Shown here piece after piece: positions 28,453-37,058 of a stretch of 64,000 bases of DNA. This DNA comes from Stagnihabitans tardus (lineage in GTDB: Bacteria > Pseudomonadota > Alphaproteobacteria > Rhodobacterales > Rhodobacteraceae): NCBI RefSeq assembly GCF_009925085.1, contig NZ_JAABNR010000010.1:124001-188000 (forward strand). The letters run 5' to 3'. The notes below the pieces were generated by a model. The model had not been told where the DNA came from. It ran no database searches and worked only from the letters and a program-made list of their open reading frames with translations. How positions within the stretch are numbered: the stretch's first letter is position 1; each line of letters begins with the position of its first letter. The position numbers were made by a program, and so were the translations under genes.

Positions 28453-29631
28453 TCACGCCTCCATCCGGCGGGCGATAAAGGCCGCGATGCGGCGGCAGGC
28501 CTCGGTGATTTCGGCGTCGCTGCGGGTCAAAGATATCCGCAGCCAGCCGTTCAGGCTGGGGCCGAAGCTCTCGCCCGGCATGACGGCCACGCGTTCCTCG
28601 AGCAGGAGCTTGCGCGCGAAATCCTCGCCCGAAAGCCCCGTGGCGCGGATATCGACGACCGAGAACATCCCGGCCTGGGGTTCATGGACATGAACCGCGT
28701 TGACGCCGTGCAGGGCCTCTTTCAAGAGCCGCGCCCGGCGGGAGAAACGTTCCACCATGCCCGGCGCGACCGGAGAGGGGCGCGAGACGGCGAGCGCGGT
28801 CATGTCGGCGATGAAGGGCTGGTTGCCGAAAAGCATGGTCTCGGCCACGGGCAGAAGCCTTGCCATGAACTCGCCCGGACCCACGGCCCAGCCCGAACGG
28901 AAGCCCGGGGCGGCGTGGGATTTCGAGATGGACGACACCACGATGGTCCGTTCGGCGAAGTCGGGGATATCCAGCGGAGAGAGGAATTCTCCGCCGAAGA
29001 TCAGCTCTTCATAGACCTCGTCGGAGAGGATCCAGAGGTTGTGCTCGCGGGCCAGCCGCCCCAGGGCCATCAGGTCCTCGCGGGTCAGGACGGCGCCGGT
29101 CGGATTGTGCGGCGTGTTCAGGAAGAGCACGCGGGAGGCGGGGGTGATGCGGGCGGCGACGTCCTCGGCGGCCATGCGGAAGCCGTTTTCGGGGCGCAGG
29201 GGGACGGGGACGACGCTGGCGCCGGGGGCCCGGATCACGGCCTCGTAGGTCGCATACATCGGGTCACCCACCAGGACCTCGTCGCCGGGGCCGACGAGGC
29301 CGGTCAGGACGGCATAAAGCGAAGTCTGGGTGCCGGGGAAACACATGATCTGGTTGGGGCCGATGGTGCGGCCCGTGCGCTTGGTATAGCGGGCGGCGAG
29401 CGCCGCCAGCAGGCCAGGCTCGCCACGCCCGTTGGAATAGCCATAGCGCCCGGCGCGCATCGCGGCATTGGCCTTGTCGAAGAGCTCTTCGGGGGGCGGC
29501 ACATCGGGTTCGCCGATGGTCAGGGGGATGACCTCCTGGCCGGTCTGCATCATGGCCTTGGCCATGGCATGGACCTCCCACTTGGCGCCGCCAAGCCCTT
29601 GAAGACGTTCGGTGATGGGCGCGTAACGCAT
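28453..29631 (-). CDS. PLP aminotransferase, AruH-like (arginine:pyruvate transaminase)
   Basis: A 392-residue fold-type I aminotransferase. Key regions are PLTIGEPDVPPPEEL, YSNGRGEPGLLAAL, DPMYATYEAVI, NTPHNPTGAVL, ILSDEVYEELIF and the PLP lysine in VVSSISKSHAAPGFRSGWAVG. Stretches such as MYATYEAVI, SKSHA and VDIRATGLSGEDFA closely resemble Pseudomonas AruH as I remember it. It is the middle gene of tetR-aruH-aruI, with a one-base gap after tetR and none before the decarboxylase. It needs pyruvate or another 2-oxoacid as amino acceptor. Confidence 0.83.
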   Translation of the reverse strand: MRYAPITERLQGLGGAKWEVHAMAKAMMQTGQEVIPLTIGEPDVPPPEELFDKANAAMRAGRYGYSNGRGEPGLLAALAARYTKRTGRTIGPNQIMCFPGTQTSLYAVLTGLVGPGDEVLVGDPMYATYEAVIRAPGASVVPVPLRPENGFRMAAEDVAARITPASRVLFLNTPHNPTGAVLTREDLMALGRLAREHNLWILSDEVYEELIFGGEFLSPLDIPDFAERTIVVSSISKSHAAPGFRSGWAVGPGEFMARLLPVAETMLFGNQPFIADMTALAVSRPSPVAPGMVERFSRRARLLKEALHGVNAVHVHEPQAGMFSVVDIRATGLSGEDFARKLLLEERVAVMPGESFGPSLNGWLRISLTRSDAEITEACRRIAAFIARRMEA

Positions 29632-29632
29632 G

Positions 29633-30289
29633 TCAGACCTCTGCCAGGATCGGCGCGGAGAGAAGAAGCCAGGGGGTCAGATCAACCCCCAATATCGAGC
29701 CCACCGAACGGATTCCCAGTTCGGCCAGCTCGCCCGGTGCAAAGGCCTCGGGCAGGGCGCAACCCTCCATCCACAGGCCGTCGATCACCGCGTTGCAGGC
29801 GATGGCCATGCGGCGGGCATGGGGCTCGGGCCAGTCGCCGGGCAGGGCGGCGATCAGGCCCTGAAGCCTGTCGCGATAGCCCAGGTAGGTCTGCGCATGG
29901 GTGTCATGCATCACCGGGTCGCGGCGGGTCTCTTGCAGGAAGGTCGCCCAAAGCATCAGCGCCTCGGGATCGACGACCGGCGCGGTCAGCGAGGCCGCGA
30001 CGAAGGCCGCCAGCCGGGCCTCGGGCGCATGGGGGGCCGCGCGCAGGACCGAGGCCGAATCGTCGGTCATGCGGTTCATGAGGTGGCGATAGGCTGCGAT
30101 CAGAAGCTGGTCCTTGGACTGGAAATAGTGCCGGATCAGCCCCGCCGTCACCCCCGCCCGTTCCGCAATGGCCCGCACCGTGGCATTTTGCGCCCCCCCC
30201 TCGGCCACAAGCGCCAGGGTCGCCTCGACCAAGGCCTGACGGCGCTTGTCTTCCGCCTCGCGGCGATAGGGCTTGCGTTCGCTGGACAT
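29633..30289 (-). CDS. TetR-family regulator (BetI-like)
   Basis: A 218-residue regulator. The N-terminal helix-turn-helix (residues ~15-62) is ALVEATLALVAEGG, TVRAIAERAGVTAGLIRHYFQSKDQLL. The C-terminal ligand domain resembles the BetI C-terminal family (WATFLQETRRDP, RMAIACNAVIDGLW). It is the first gene of the aminotransferase-decarboxylase operon. A perfect operator-like palindrome at 30302-30317 lies 12 bases upstream of its start, so it most likely represses its own operon and is released by a pathway compound. Confidence 0.9.
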   Translation of the reverse strand: MSSERKPYRREAEDKRRQALVEATLALVAEGGAQNATVRAIAERAGVTAGLIRHYFQSKDQLLIAAYRHLMNRMTDDSASVLRAAPHAPEARLAAFVAASLTAPVVDPEALMLWATFLQETRRDPVMHDTHAQTYLGYRDRLQGLIAALPGDWPEPHARRMAIACNAVIDGLWMEGCALPEAFAPGELAELGIRSVGSILGVDLTPWLLLSAPILAEV

Positions 30290-30301
30290 GGGAGGGCCTT
30301 G

Positions 30302-30317
30302 TTATCCGGTCGGATAA
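30302..30317. promoter_or_regulatory. Probable TetR operator
   Basis: TTATCCG-GT-CGGATAA: perfect seven-base arms with a two-base spacer, directly upstream of tetR. Its size and position are typical of autoregulatory TetR-family sites. Confidence 0.8.
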
Positions 30318-30401
30318 TTCTTGGAACAGATTCGACCGCGCCGCAAGCCGGGGAAGGGCTTGCGTTGCAATAATTGACGGGCCTGTCGGGTTTCCCTCGC
30401 G

Positions 30402-31010
30402 TCAGGGGAAGATCTCGTCCGGCTTCACGCCCCAGAGGTCGGCCTTGGGCAGCCAGCCCTTTTCGCCCTCGACCATAATGCGGCACCAGTCCGGCACGCA
30501 TTGCACCAGCCGCCCCACGACATTCAGCTCGTTCTGGAACAGGACCTCCGAGCCCTCGTCGGGCGCCGAATGGGCCTCGGCCATGTCCTTGGTGACCAGG
30601 ACCGAGCGCACGCCGGAAAGCAGCATGTAATGAATCCAGCCGCCCGCGCCATCGGCATCCTCGACCCTTCGCCAGTGTTCGTATTCAGCGGTGATCTTCA
30701 AGGGCATGCCCTCGCGGGTGAAGACCCAGTCGATGCGGTGGGTGAGGCCCGGGCCGCGCCGCGCATTGCCCTCGGTGCCCTTGAGGCTGACATAGCGCGG
30801 GATGGGCAGGCCGGTGACCGCACCCTTGGAGGGGTCGCGCGGCGTCTCGTCGCGGGTCTTGGGCGCCTTGGCCATGGCCTTGGCATCGCCGCCCTCGGCC
30901 TGTTCCTCGATCGAGGCCTCTTGGCCCCAGGCCATGGGGGCGCCGGCCGCAAAGGCCCATCCCAGGATCATCAGGGCCCCAAGCCCCGCCTTAAGGTCAA
31001 CGCGCATCAT
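30402..31010 (-). CDS. Exported SH3-domain protein
   Basis: A 202-residue protein with an N-terminal signal peptide or anchor (LGALMILGWAFAAGAPMAWGQ). A low-complexity charged linker (EEQAEGGDAKAMAKAPKTRDE) follows, then two bacterial SH3-like repeats: one at ~75-130 (YVSLKGTEGNARRGPGL, WRRVEDADGAGGWIHYMLL) and one at ~135-195 (VGRLVQCVPDWCRIMVEGEKGWL). Such domains usually bind cell wall. Two adjacent in-frame ATG codons (31008-31010 and 31005-31007) are possible starts. It diverges from the hydroxyacid dehydrogenase gene. Confidence 0.85.
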   Translation of the reverse strand: MMRVDLKAGLGALMILGWAFAAGAPMAWGQEASIEEQAEGGDAKAMAKAPKTRDETPRDPSKGAVTGLPIPRYVSLKGTEGNARRGPGLTHRIDWVFTREGMPLKITAEYEHWRRVEDADGAGGWIHYMLLSGVRSVLVTKDMAEAHSAPDEGSEVLFQNELNVVGRLVQCVPDWCRIMVEGEKGWLPKADLWGVKPDEIFP

Positions 31011-31131
31011 CTGTCCTGCTCGCCTGGCGCCTGCGTCCTGTTGTCACCGGGTGTTGCGCCCGGGCTTGTGCTTGGTGCCGCAAGGCCTCACTTTGCCATC
31101 AAAGGCCGGAATTGGGAAGGGAGGGTGCGTC

Positions 31132-32112
31132 ATGGGGGGATCACGTCTGAATGTCGTGGTGACGAGGGCTTTGCCGCAGGTGGTGGAGACGCGGTTGAAG
31201 GAGCTCTTCGATGTCGAGCTCCGCGATCCGGACAGCCCGATGACCCGGGAGGAGCTGGCCGAGGCCATGGGGCGCTGCGATGTCCTGGTGCCCACGATCA
31301 CCGACAAGATCGACGCGGGGCTGATCGGCCAGGCGGGGCCGAGGCTGAAGCTGATCGCGAATTACGGGGCGGGGGTGGACCATATCGACGTCTCGACCGC
31401 GCGGGCCAAGGGGATCCTTGTGTCCAACACGCCGGGCGTGACGACGGATGACACGGCCGATATGGCGATTGCGCTGATGCTGGCCGTGACGCGGCGCATC
31501 CCCGAGGGGCTGGCGGCGATGAAGGGCGAATGGGCCGGGTGGTCTCCGATGGGCTTCCTGGGCGGGCGGATGGCGGGGCGGCGGCTGGGGATCCTCGGCA
31601 TGGGCCGGATCGGCCAGGCCGTGGCGCGGCGGGCGCGGGCCTTCGGGCTCCAGGTCCATTACCACAACCGCAAGCGCCTGCGCCCCGAGGTCGAGGCCGA
31701 GGTCGAGGCGACCTGGTGGGAGAGCCTCGATCAGATGGTCTCGCGGATGGACATCATCTCGATCAACTGCCCGCATACGCCCGCGACCTTCCACCTGATG
31801 AACGCGCGGCGGCTGAAGCTCTTGAAGCCCTCGGCGGTGATCGTGAACACCTCTCGGGGCGAGGTGATCGACGAAAACGCCCTGACACGCGGCTTGCGGG
31901 CCGGCGAGATCGCGGGGGCGGGCTTGGATGTGCTGGAGAACGGGCGGGTGAACCCGAGGCTGCAAGAGCTGCCGAACGTCGTGCTTCTGCCGCATATGGG
32001 CTCGGCCACGGTGGAAGGCCGGGTCGAGATGGGCGAGAAGGTGATCATCAACATCAAGACCTTTGCCGATGGGCACAGGCCCCCGGATCAGGTGGTTCCG
32101 GGGATGCTGTAA
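31132..32112 (+). CDS. D-2-hydroxyacid dehydrogenase (glyoxylate/hydroxypyruvate reductase-like)
   Basis: A 326-residue NAD(P)-dependent enzyme. The nucleotide site is LGILGMGRIGQAVARRARAFG. Catalytic residues are the arginine in VNTSRGEVIDENAL, the glutamate in the LDVLENGRVNPRL block and the histidine in LLPHMGSAT. The N-terminal half has the substrate-loop ANYGAGVDHIDV. The best fit is the GyaR/glyoxylate reductase group that interconverts glycerate and hydroxypyruvate. The ATG at 31132 follows GGGAAGGGAGGG; the upstream open frame is antisense to the SH3 gene. Confidence 0.9.
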   Translation: MGGSRLNVVVTRALPQVVETRLKELFDVELRDPDSPMTREELAEAMGRCDVLVPTITDKIDAGLIGQAGPRLKLIANYGAGVDHIDVSTARAKGILVSNTPGVTTDDTADMAIALMLAVTRRIPEGLAAMKGEWAGWSPMGFLGGRMAGRRLGILGMGRIGQAVARRARAFGLQVHYHNRKRLRPEVEAEVEATWWESLDQMVSRMDIISINCPHTPATFHLMNARRLKLLKPSAVIVNTSRGEVIDENALTRGLRAGEIAGAGLDVLENGRVNPRLQELPNVVLLPHMGSATVEGRVEMGEKVIINIKTFADGHRPPDQVVPGML

Positions 32113-32133
32113 CCGCGCCCCCAGCGCCTGGCC

Positions 32134-32153
32134 GTTCCCGCGCAGGCGGGAAC
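32134..32153 (+). terminator. Hairpin after the hydroxyacid dehydrogenase gene
   Basis: GTTCCCGC-GCAG-GCGGGAAC: eight perfect pairs, 21 bases after the stop. It has no T-tract and lies in the convergent gap with an EamA gene. Confidence 0.65.
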
Positions 32154-32216
32154 CTCACGCTTGGTGACAGGAGGCTCCGGGTCGGGGCCCGGAGCAGCTT
32201 CACGCCGGGGACGCGT

Positions 32217-33122
32217 TCAGGCCCTTTTCGTCACCGAGATCAGCACCCCCGCCGCCACGATCAGCGCCATGCCCGCGACGGCGAGCGGGCTGAGACCCTC
32301 GCCCCACAGCACCCAGGTCCAGGCGGCCGAGGCGGGCAGGATGACATATTCCATGACCGAGACCCGGCTGGCCTCGGCGATCTGATAGGCGCGGACCATG
32401 AGGCCTACGCCCAACAAAGACCCTGCCGCCTGGACGAAGGTCCAGAACCAGAAGGCACCCGTCGGCACCACGGGGCCGCGCAGCAGGAAGCCCTCGGGGC
32501 CTGCGGGGACGATCAGGGGGTGAAGGCTTAGCACCACCATGCCGATGGCGCCTGCGATGCCAAGCGCGATGAAGAAGCCCGCCAGCAGCGTCTCGGCGCT
32601 TTCCTGCGGGCACCAGCGGCGGGTGGCGATATTGCCCATGGCGTAAAGCGCCCCGGCGATGACCGGCAGAAGCGCGGGCAAGGAGGCGCCCGCAAAGGCC
32701 TCGGGGCCCAGGACCATCACCACCCCCGCAAAGCCAAGCGCCACGGCAAGCGCCCCAAGGGCGCTGATGGGCGCGCCGTAGAAGAGCCGCTCGATCAACA
32801 GGACGAAGATCGGCGCGGTGAAGAGGCCTGCGGCGACCAGGGCCACGGGCAGGAACCCCAGGGCGCCGAAATAGATCACCATGGCGCAGCCGTGGATGAA
32901 GGAGCGCGCCACGACCATACGTGGCACCACCATCCCCAGCCGCAGGCCCAGGGGCCGCGCCACGGCCCACAGAAGCGCCACCGCCATAACCGTCCGCGTG
33001 GCATGGAACTGCCACAGCCCCGCCTGGTCGGCGATGACCTTCACGAAATTGTCGGTGAATCCGATGATCGTGGCATAGACGACGATCATCCCAAGGGCTT
33101 TGAGGTTGCGGTTCTCTGTCAT
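32217..33122 (-). CDS. EamA/DMT-family transporter
   Basis: A 301-residue inner-membrane protein with about ten hydrophobic segments. These include LGMIVVYATIIGFTDNFVKVI, LVAAGLFTAPIFVLLIERLFYG, WFWTFVQAAGSLLGVGLMV and VAGMALIVAAGVLISV. The pattern is that of two EamA repeats, with RSFIHGCAMVIYFGALGFLPVALVAA typical of the first. The substrate is unknown. The ATG at 33122 follows GGGGGG; the frame is open further upstream but lacks hydrophobic sequence. It diverges from the M48-like gene. Confidence 0.9.
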   Translation of the reverse strand: MTENRNLKALGMIVVYATIIGFTDNFVKVIADQAGLWQFHATRTVMAVALLWAVARPLGLRLGMVVPRMVVARSFIHGCAMVIYFGALGFLPVALVAAGLFTAPIFVLLIERLFYGAPISALGALAVALGFAGVVMVLGPEAFAGASLPALLPVIAGALYAMGNIATRRWCPQESAETLLAGFFIALGIAGAIGMVVLSLHPLIVPAGPEGFLLRGPVVPTGAFWFWTFVQAAGSLLGVGLMVRAYQIAEASRVSVMEYVILPASAAWTWVLWGEGLSPLAVAGMALIVAAGVLISVTKRA

Positions 33123-33260
33123 CCCCCCATCAACCCCGCCCCGGCCCGCTTTTCCCGCCTGAATGCGACCTTTGGGCGACGCTTTGCCCAAGCCAAGGCT
33201 TGTGATTGTGAAGCCCCGCCCTTGGGGTTAGGGTGGGGCAAAACAGGCAATGCAGGCGCA

Positions 33261-34286
33261 ATGACCGCCCTTGAGAAATACCAGCGACTGGAATGCACCG
33301 GGCTTTGGCGCCTGACGCCCTCGGCACAGCTGCGCGAGGTCGTCGTGGGCCTGCGCGAGACGACGCTGGTCTTTGCCGATCCGCGCACCGAGATGGCGCT
33401 GTCGCATTGGTCCCTTCCTTCCGTCGAACGGGTGAACCCCGGCGAGATGCCCGCCGTCTTTACCCCGGGCCGCACCGATGAGGGCGGGCCCTCGGAGACG
33501 ATCGAGCTGGAAGACCCCGACATGATCGCGGCCTTGGAGGTCGTCCATACGACCCTGATCCGCCGCCGTCCGCGCCCCGGTCGGCTGCGGGGCGGTGCCG
33601 TGGCGCTGGGCGCGGGGGTGGCGGCGCTGGCGCTGCTCATTTGGCTGCCCGATGCGATGATCTCGTATACGGCCTCGGTCCTGCCCACGGCGACGCGGGT
33701 GCAGATCGGCAAGATGGCCCTGGCCGATGCGCAGCGCCTGACGGGCTCCCCCTGCGCCGAGCCCCTGGGCGCCCGCGCGGGCATCGCCCTTGCGCAGCGC
33801 ATGGCCGCCCTGGGCGTGGGCGAAATCGCCGTGGTCCGCGACGGGGCGCAAGAGGTCACGGTCCTGCCCGGCGGCATCGTGCTCCTGGCCAACGGGCTCC
33901 TGACCTCCTCCGAGGACCCCGAGCCCGTCCTTGGCCGGATCCTCGCGGCATTGGTCGCCGCCAAGGAGGCCGATCCGGTCGTCCCCCTTCTGCATCACGC
34001 GGGCCTGATCTCGACCACGCGGCTTCTGACCAGCGGGGTCCTCCCCGAAGGCGCGGTCGAAGGCTATGCCGAGGCCGCGCTCTCCACCCGGGCCGAGGCG
34101 CCGACCGAACCCCTGCTCGAGGCCTTCAAGACCCTGGGCCTCTCCTCGACGCCCTATGCCAAGTCGCTGGACCCCGAGACCGATATCCTGCCGCTGATCG
34201 AGGGCGACCCGTTCCAGGGCCGCTCCCCGGCCCCGGTGATCAGTGACAACGACTGGATCAGCCTTCAGGGCATCTGCGCGACCTGA
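33261..34286 (+). CDS. Membrane-anchored M48-like protein lacking the HExxH site
   Basis: A 341-residue protein. The first ~105 residues are a soluble domain (LEKYQRLECTGLWRL, EVVVGLRETTLVFAD), then one membrane helix at ~111-130 (VALGAGVAALALLIWLP), then an exported domain. The latter follows the M48 metalloprotease layout: VTVLPGGIVLLANGLL, SEDPEPVLGRILAAL, and a C-terminal ISDNDWISLQGIC. However, where M48 enzymes have HExxH there is ILAALVAAKEADP, with no histidine pair. It is probably a non-catalytic relative. A weak purine-rich site precedes the ATG. No partner gene is evident. Confidence 0.75.
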   Translation: MTALEKYQRLECTGLWRLTPSAQLREVVVGLRETTLVFADPRTEMALSHWSLPSVERVNPGEMPAVFTPGRTDEGGPSETIELEDPDMIAALEVVHTTLIRRRPRPGRLRGGAVALGAGVAALALLIWLPDAMISYTASVLPTATRVQIGKMALADAQRLTGSPCAEPLGARAGIALAQRMAALGVGEIAVVRDGAQEVTVLPGGIVLLANGLLTSSEDPEPVLGRILAALVAAKEADPVVPLLHHAGLISTTRLLTSGVLPEGAVEGYAEAALSTRAEAPTEPLLEAFKTLGLSSTPYAKSLDPETDILPLIEGDPFQGRSPAPVISDNDWISLQGICAT

Positions 34287-34343
34287 GGCAGGTCGCGCAA
34301 AAGTGGGAACCGGTTTTGCGCAGGAAGACCTGCGCCAACCACC

Positions 34344-35288
34344 TCAGCGCACAAAGGCATCCGCAAAGCCCGCCGCCCGCAGGGCACTCAGCCCGGCCTG
34401 GGCCTCGGCGGCCGAGGCGAAGGGCCCGGCCATGACCACTTTCAGCCCCTTCTGGCTGCCGGTCGAGACCGGAAGCCCAAGGCCCGCGATCTTGCCCGCC
34501 GCCCTTTCGGCATTGGACGGGTCACCAAAGCAGCCGACCTGCACCAGGATGCCACCCTGCGCCGCCTCTGGCGCCGACATGGTGGCCAGGGTCACGCGGG
34601 AGGCCTGGGCGCGGGGTTGCGCCTTGGGCTGCTCCTTTGCGGGCAGGTCGGCGATCAGCACCATGGGGACCTCTTGCGTGTAAAGCCGGTCCTGCGCGGC
34701 CTGGCCCGCAGGCGTGCCCACGCCGCGCATCGGGTTCAGCCGGTCGTCCTTCCAGGCATAGGCCCAGCCCTTCGGGGGCTTGGGCAGGGTGCGGCGCACC
34801 GGTTCGGTGAAGGTCACGGTGACTTCGGGCGCCGCCTGGGTCACGACGGGCAGGGCGACAGGCTGGGCGACGGGGGCAGGAGCCCGGGGCGCGGCGGGGG
34901 CAAAGAGGAAGGCGAAGAGCCCCTTGCCCGGGGTCCGAGGCTGGGCCTGCGTCGTTGGGGCCTGCGGCGCCGGGGCCTCTGCCACGACGACCGGAGCCGC
35001 AGCCGGCAGCTCTTCGGCCACCTGCGGCGGGCGCGCCGAGCCGGTCGGTTGCATCCCGCAGATCGGCCGACGGGAGCCGTCGATGCGCGGCACCCAGTTC
35101 ACCCGCCCGTCGAAGCCCGCACGGACAAAGACGCAGCCCCGGCTGTCAATGAACTGCTGGCCCTTGAATCCCGCAGGCGGCGGATTGGCAGGGGCCGTCA
35201 CCTGACGCAGCGACTGCGCCCCCGCCGTTCCGGCCAAGGCCATAAGCACGGCTCCGGCCAAAGCCGGACCCCAAATCCTGACACGCAT
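34344..35288 (-). CDS. Exported SPOR-domain protein
   Basis: A 314-residue protein with signal peptide IWGPALAGAVLMALAGTAGAQ. It has a conserved N-terminal segment (FIDSRGCVFVRAGFDGRVNWVPRI), a long proline/alanine-rich linker (~90-165) and a C-terminal SPOR domain (~245-314: ILVQVGCFGDPSNAERAAGKI, GLKVVMAGPFASAAEA). SPOR domains bind denuded peptidoglycan at the division septum, so a role in cell envelope or division is likely. I start at the ATG at 35288, which has GAGGGCGAG upstream; another ATG at 35300 adds four residues. Confidence 0.87.
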   Translation of the reverse strand: MRVRIWGPALAGAVLMALAGTAGAQSLRQVTAPANPPPAGFKGQQFIDSRGCVFVRAGFDGRVNWVPRIDGSRRPICGMQPTGSARPPQVAEELPAAAPVVVAEAPAPQAPTTQAQPRTPGKGLFAFLFAPAAPRAPAPVAQPVALPVVTQAAPEVTVTFTEPVRRTLPKPPKGWAYAWKDDRLNPMRGVGTPAGQAAQDRLYTQEVPMVLIADLPAKEQPKAQPRAQASRVTLATMSAPEAAQGGILVQVGCFGDPSNAERAAGKIAGLGLPVSTGSQKGLKVVMAGPFASAAEAQAGLSALRAAGFADAFVR

Positions 35289-35377
35289 GCTCGCCCTCAT
35301 TCTTGTTTTGGACGAATCATGAATCAGGATTGTTTCCAAGTAAAGGAAGATCACCGGATCAAGCGGCGATTTGCCCC

Positions 35378-36007
35378 TTATTTGGTGCCGAACATCCGGT
35401 CGCCCGCATCCCCTAGGCCCGGAACGATATAGCCATGGTCGTTCAGATGGCTGTCGACCGAGGCCGTGACGATCTGCACATCGGGATGGACCTCTTGCAT
35501 ATGCTTGATCCCCTCGGGCGCGGCCAAAAGGCAGAGGAAGCGGATGTTCTTCGCCCCCTTCTCCTTCAACAGGCTCACCGCGGCCGCCGAAGAGTTCCCC
35601 GTGGCCAGCATCGGATCGACGACGATCGAGATGCGCTCGTCCAAATGGTCGGGCAGCTTGCAGTAATACTGCACCGGCTGCAGCGTCTCGGGGTCGCGGT
35701 ACATGCCGACGAACCCGACCCTTGCCGCCGGGATCAGCTCGAGGATGCCATCCAACAGCCCGTTCCCCGCCCGCAGGATCGAGACCAGGGCCAGCTTCTT
35801 GCCGTCAATCGCCGGGGCCTCCATCGGACACAGCGGCGTCTCGATGGATTTCGTCGTCATCGGCAGGTTGCGCGTGACCTCATAGGCCAAAAGCAGGGAG
35901 ATCTCGCGCAGAAGCTGGCGGAAGGAGGCGGTGGAGGTGTCCTTCTCCCGCATCAGGGTCAGCTTGTGCTGCACCAAGGGGTGGCTCACGACGATCAGGG
36001 GTTCCAT
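35378..36007 (-). CDS. upp: Uracil phosphoribosyltransferase
   Basis: Salvages uracil to UMP using PRPP. The 209-residue protein has the normal family features: [46 protein letters not shown], the PRPP loop [19 protein letters not shown] and the uracil-binding [17 protein letters not shown] at the C-terminus. Its ATG abuts the stop of the adenosine deaminase gene with no gap, so they are translated together. It uses PRPP from prs at the other end of the window. Confidence 0.97.
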   Translation of the reverse strand: MEPLIVVSHPLVQHKLTLMREKDTSTASFRQLLREISLLLAYEVTRNLPMTTKSIETPLCPMEAPAIDGKKLALVSILRAGNGLLDGILELIPAARVGFVGMYRDPETLQPVQYYCKLPDHLDERISIVVDPMLATGNSSAAAVSLLKEKGAKNIRFLCLLAAPEGIKHMQEVHPDVQIVTASVDSHLNDHGYIVPGLGDAGDRMFGTK

Positions 36008-36964
36008 TCAGCGCTCCATCAGCTTGGCGATCTTCTCCTTCGTATCCTTGTCGCAGAAAGCCGCGTCAAGCGCCCAGCGGTTGAGGGTCGCGAAAACCCC
36101 CTCGTCCCAGTCGAAGGCCTCTGACAAGAGCTCATACTCCCGCCGCAGGGTCGTATGGAAAAACGGCGGATCATCGGTCGAGACGGTGACCTTGACGCCC
36201 CGGTGGAACAGCTCGCCAATCGGATGCTTGCGCCAGCCGGGGTAAAGCCCCAGCGCCATGTTCGACCCCGGGCAGCATTCCAGAACTACCCCCGCCTCGG
36301 CGATCTCGTCGACCAGGGCCAGGTCCTCGATGGCCCTGACCCCATGGCCAATCCGGCGCGCCCCGAGCGCCAGGGCCTCGCGCACCTCTTCGGGCCCTTT
36401 CAGCTCCCCGGCATGGAGCGTCAGGCCAAGCCCCGCCTCGCGCCCGCAGTCGATCCCCCAGGCGAAGTCCCTGAGCGCGCCCATCCGCTCATTGCCCGCC
36501 ACGCCGATGCCGGTGACAAAGCCCCCCGCAACCTCCGCCGCACAAAGCGCCGCGCGGCGGCCCTGCATCGGGTCCATATGCCGGATCATCAGGGCAATCC
36601 CCCGCACCGTGATCTCCGGCACCGAGGCCGCCGCCTCCTCCATGGCCAAGACATATTCGCGAAAGGCCCCGACATCGCCCCCACCGCAATAATCGGGGCA
36701 GAGGAAGTGTTCCGCATAGACCACCCCCTCCTCGACTTGAGCCTCCAAGACCGCCCGCATCAGCCGCGCATAATCCTCGGGCCGCGTCAGGACCGAGACC
36801 GCCGCCTCGTAGACCCGCACGAACTCCGGGAATCCCGAGAACCGATATCCCCCCCGCTCATCGAAGATGCCGGAGATATCGACCTTCTTCTCCCGCGCCA
36901 GCCCCCGGATAAAAGCCGGAGGCGCCGCCCCTTCCAGATGCAGATGCAGTTCGATCTTCTTCAT
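36008..36964 (-). CDS. add: Adenosine deaminase
   Basis: Converts adenosine (or possibly adenine) to inosine (hypoxanthine). The 318-residue zinc hydrolase has the metal motif ELHLHLEGA near the start, GLTLHAGELKGPEEV (zinc histidine and catalytic glutamate), RIGHGVRAIED and VTVSTDDPPFF. The ATG at 36964 has GGGAG five bases upstream; a GTG two codons earlier overlaps that site. It forms a two-gene unit with upp. It sits downstream of the cdd-deoA-deoB block but is separated from it by a repeat element. The adenine deaminase subgroup cannot be excluded by eye. Confidence 0.9.
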   Translation of the reverse strand: MKKIELHLHLEGAAPPAFIRGLAREKKVDISGIFDERGGYRFSGFPEFVRVYEAAVSVLTRPEDYARLMRAVLEAQVEEGVVYAEHFLCPDYCGGGDVGAFREYVLAMEEAAASVPEITVRGIALMIRHMDPMQGRRAALCAAEVAGGFVTGIGVAGNERMGALRDFAWGIDCGREAGLGLTLHAGELKGPEEVREALALGARRIGHGVRAIEDLALVDEIAEAGVVLECCPGSNMALGLYPGWRKHPIGELFHRGVKVTVSTDDPPFFHTTLRREYELLSEAFDWDEGVFATLNRWALDAAFCDKDTKEKIAKLMER

Positions 36965-37004
36965 GCCCACTCCCGAACGGCCCGCCCCTCAAGAGCGGTC
37001 CGTC

Positions 37005-37052
37005 CTTCATGCTTGCTCAAATATCCCGGGGGTTTGGGGGCAGAGCCCCCAA
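37005..37052 (-). repeat. Composite hairpin and 3'-end tail repeat after deoB (copy 5)
   Basis: On the minus strand, the stem TTGGGGGC/GCCCCCAA (37034-37052) is followed by CCCCCGGGATATTTG, AGC, AAGCATGAAG (37005-37032). It begins seven bases after the deoB stop, the same hairpin-then-tail order as after ribN and ribF. Confidence 0.75.
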
Positions 37053-37058
37053 GTGCGG

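Noticed and set aside
26935..30081. Open frame of 1048 codons on the plus strand opposite the aruI-aruH-tetR genes
   Set aside because: Wholly antisense to three recognisable genes, with biased composition and no start context or domain.
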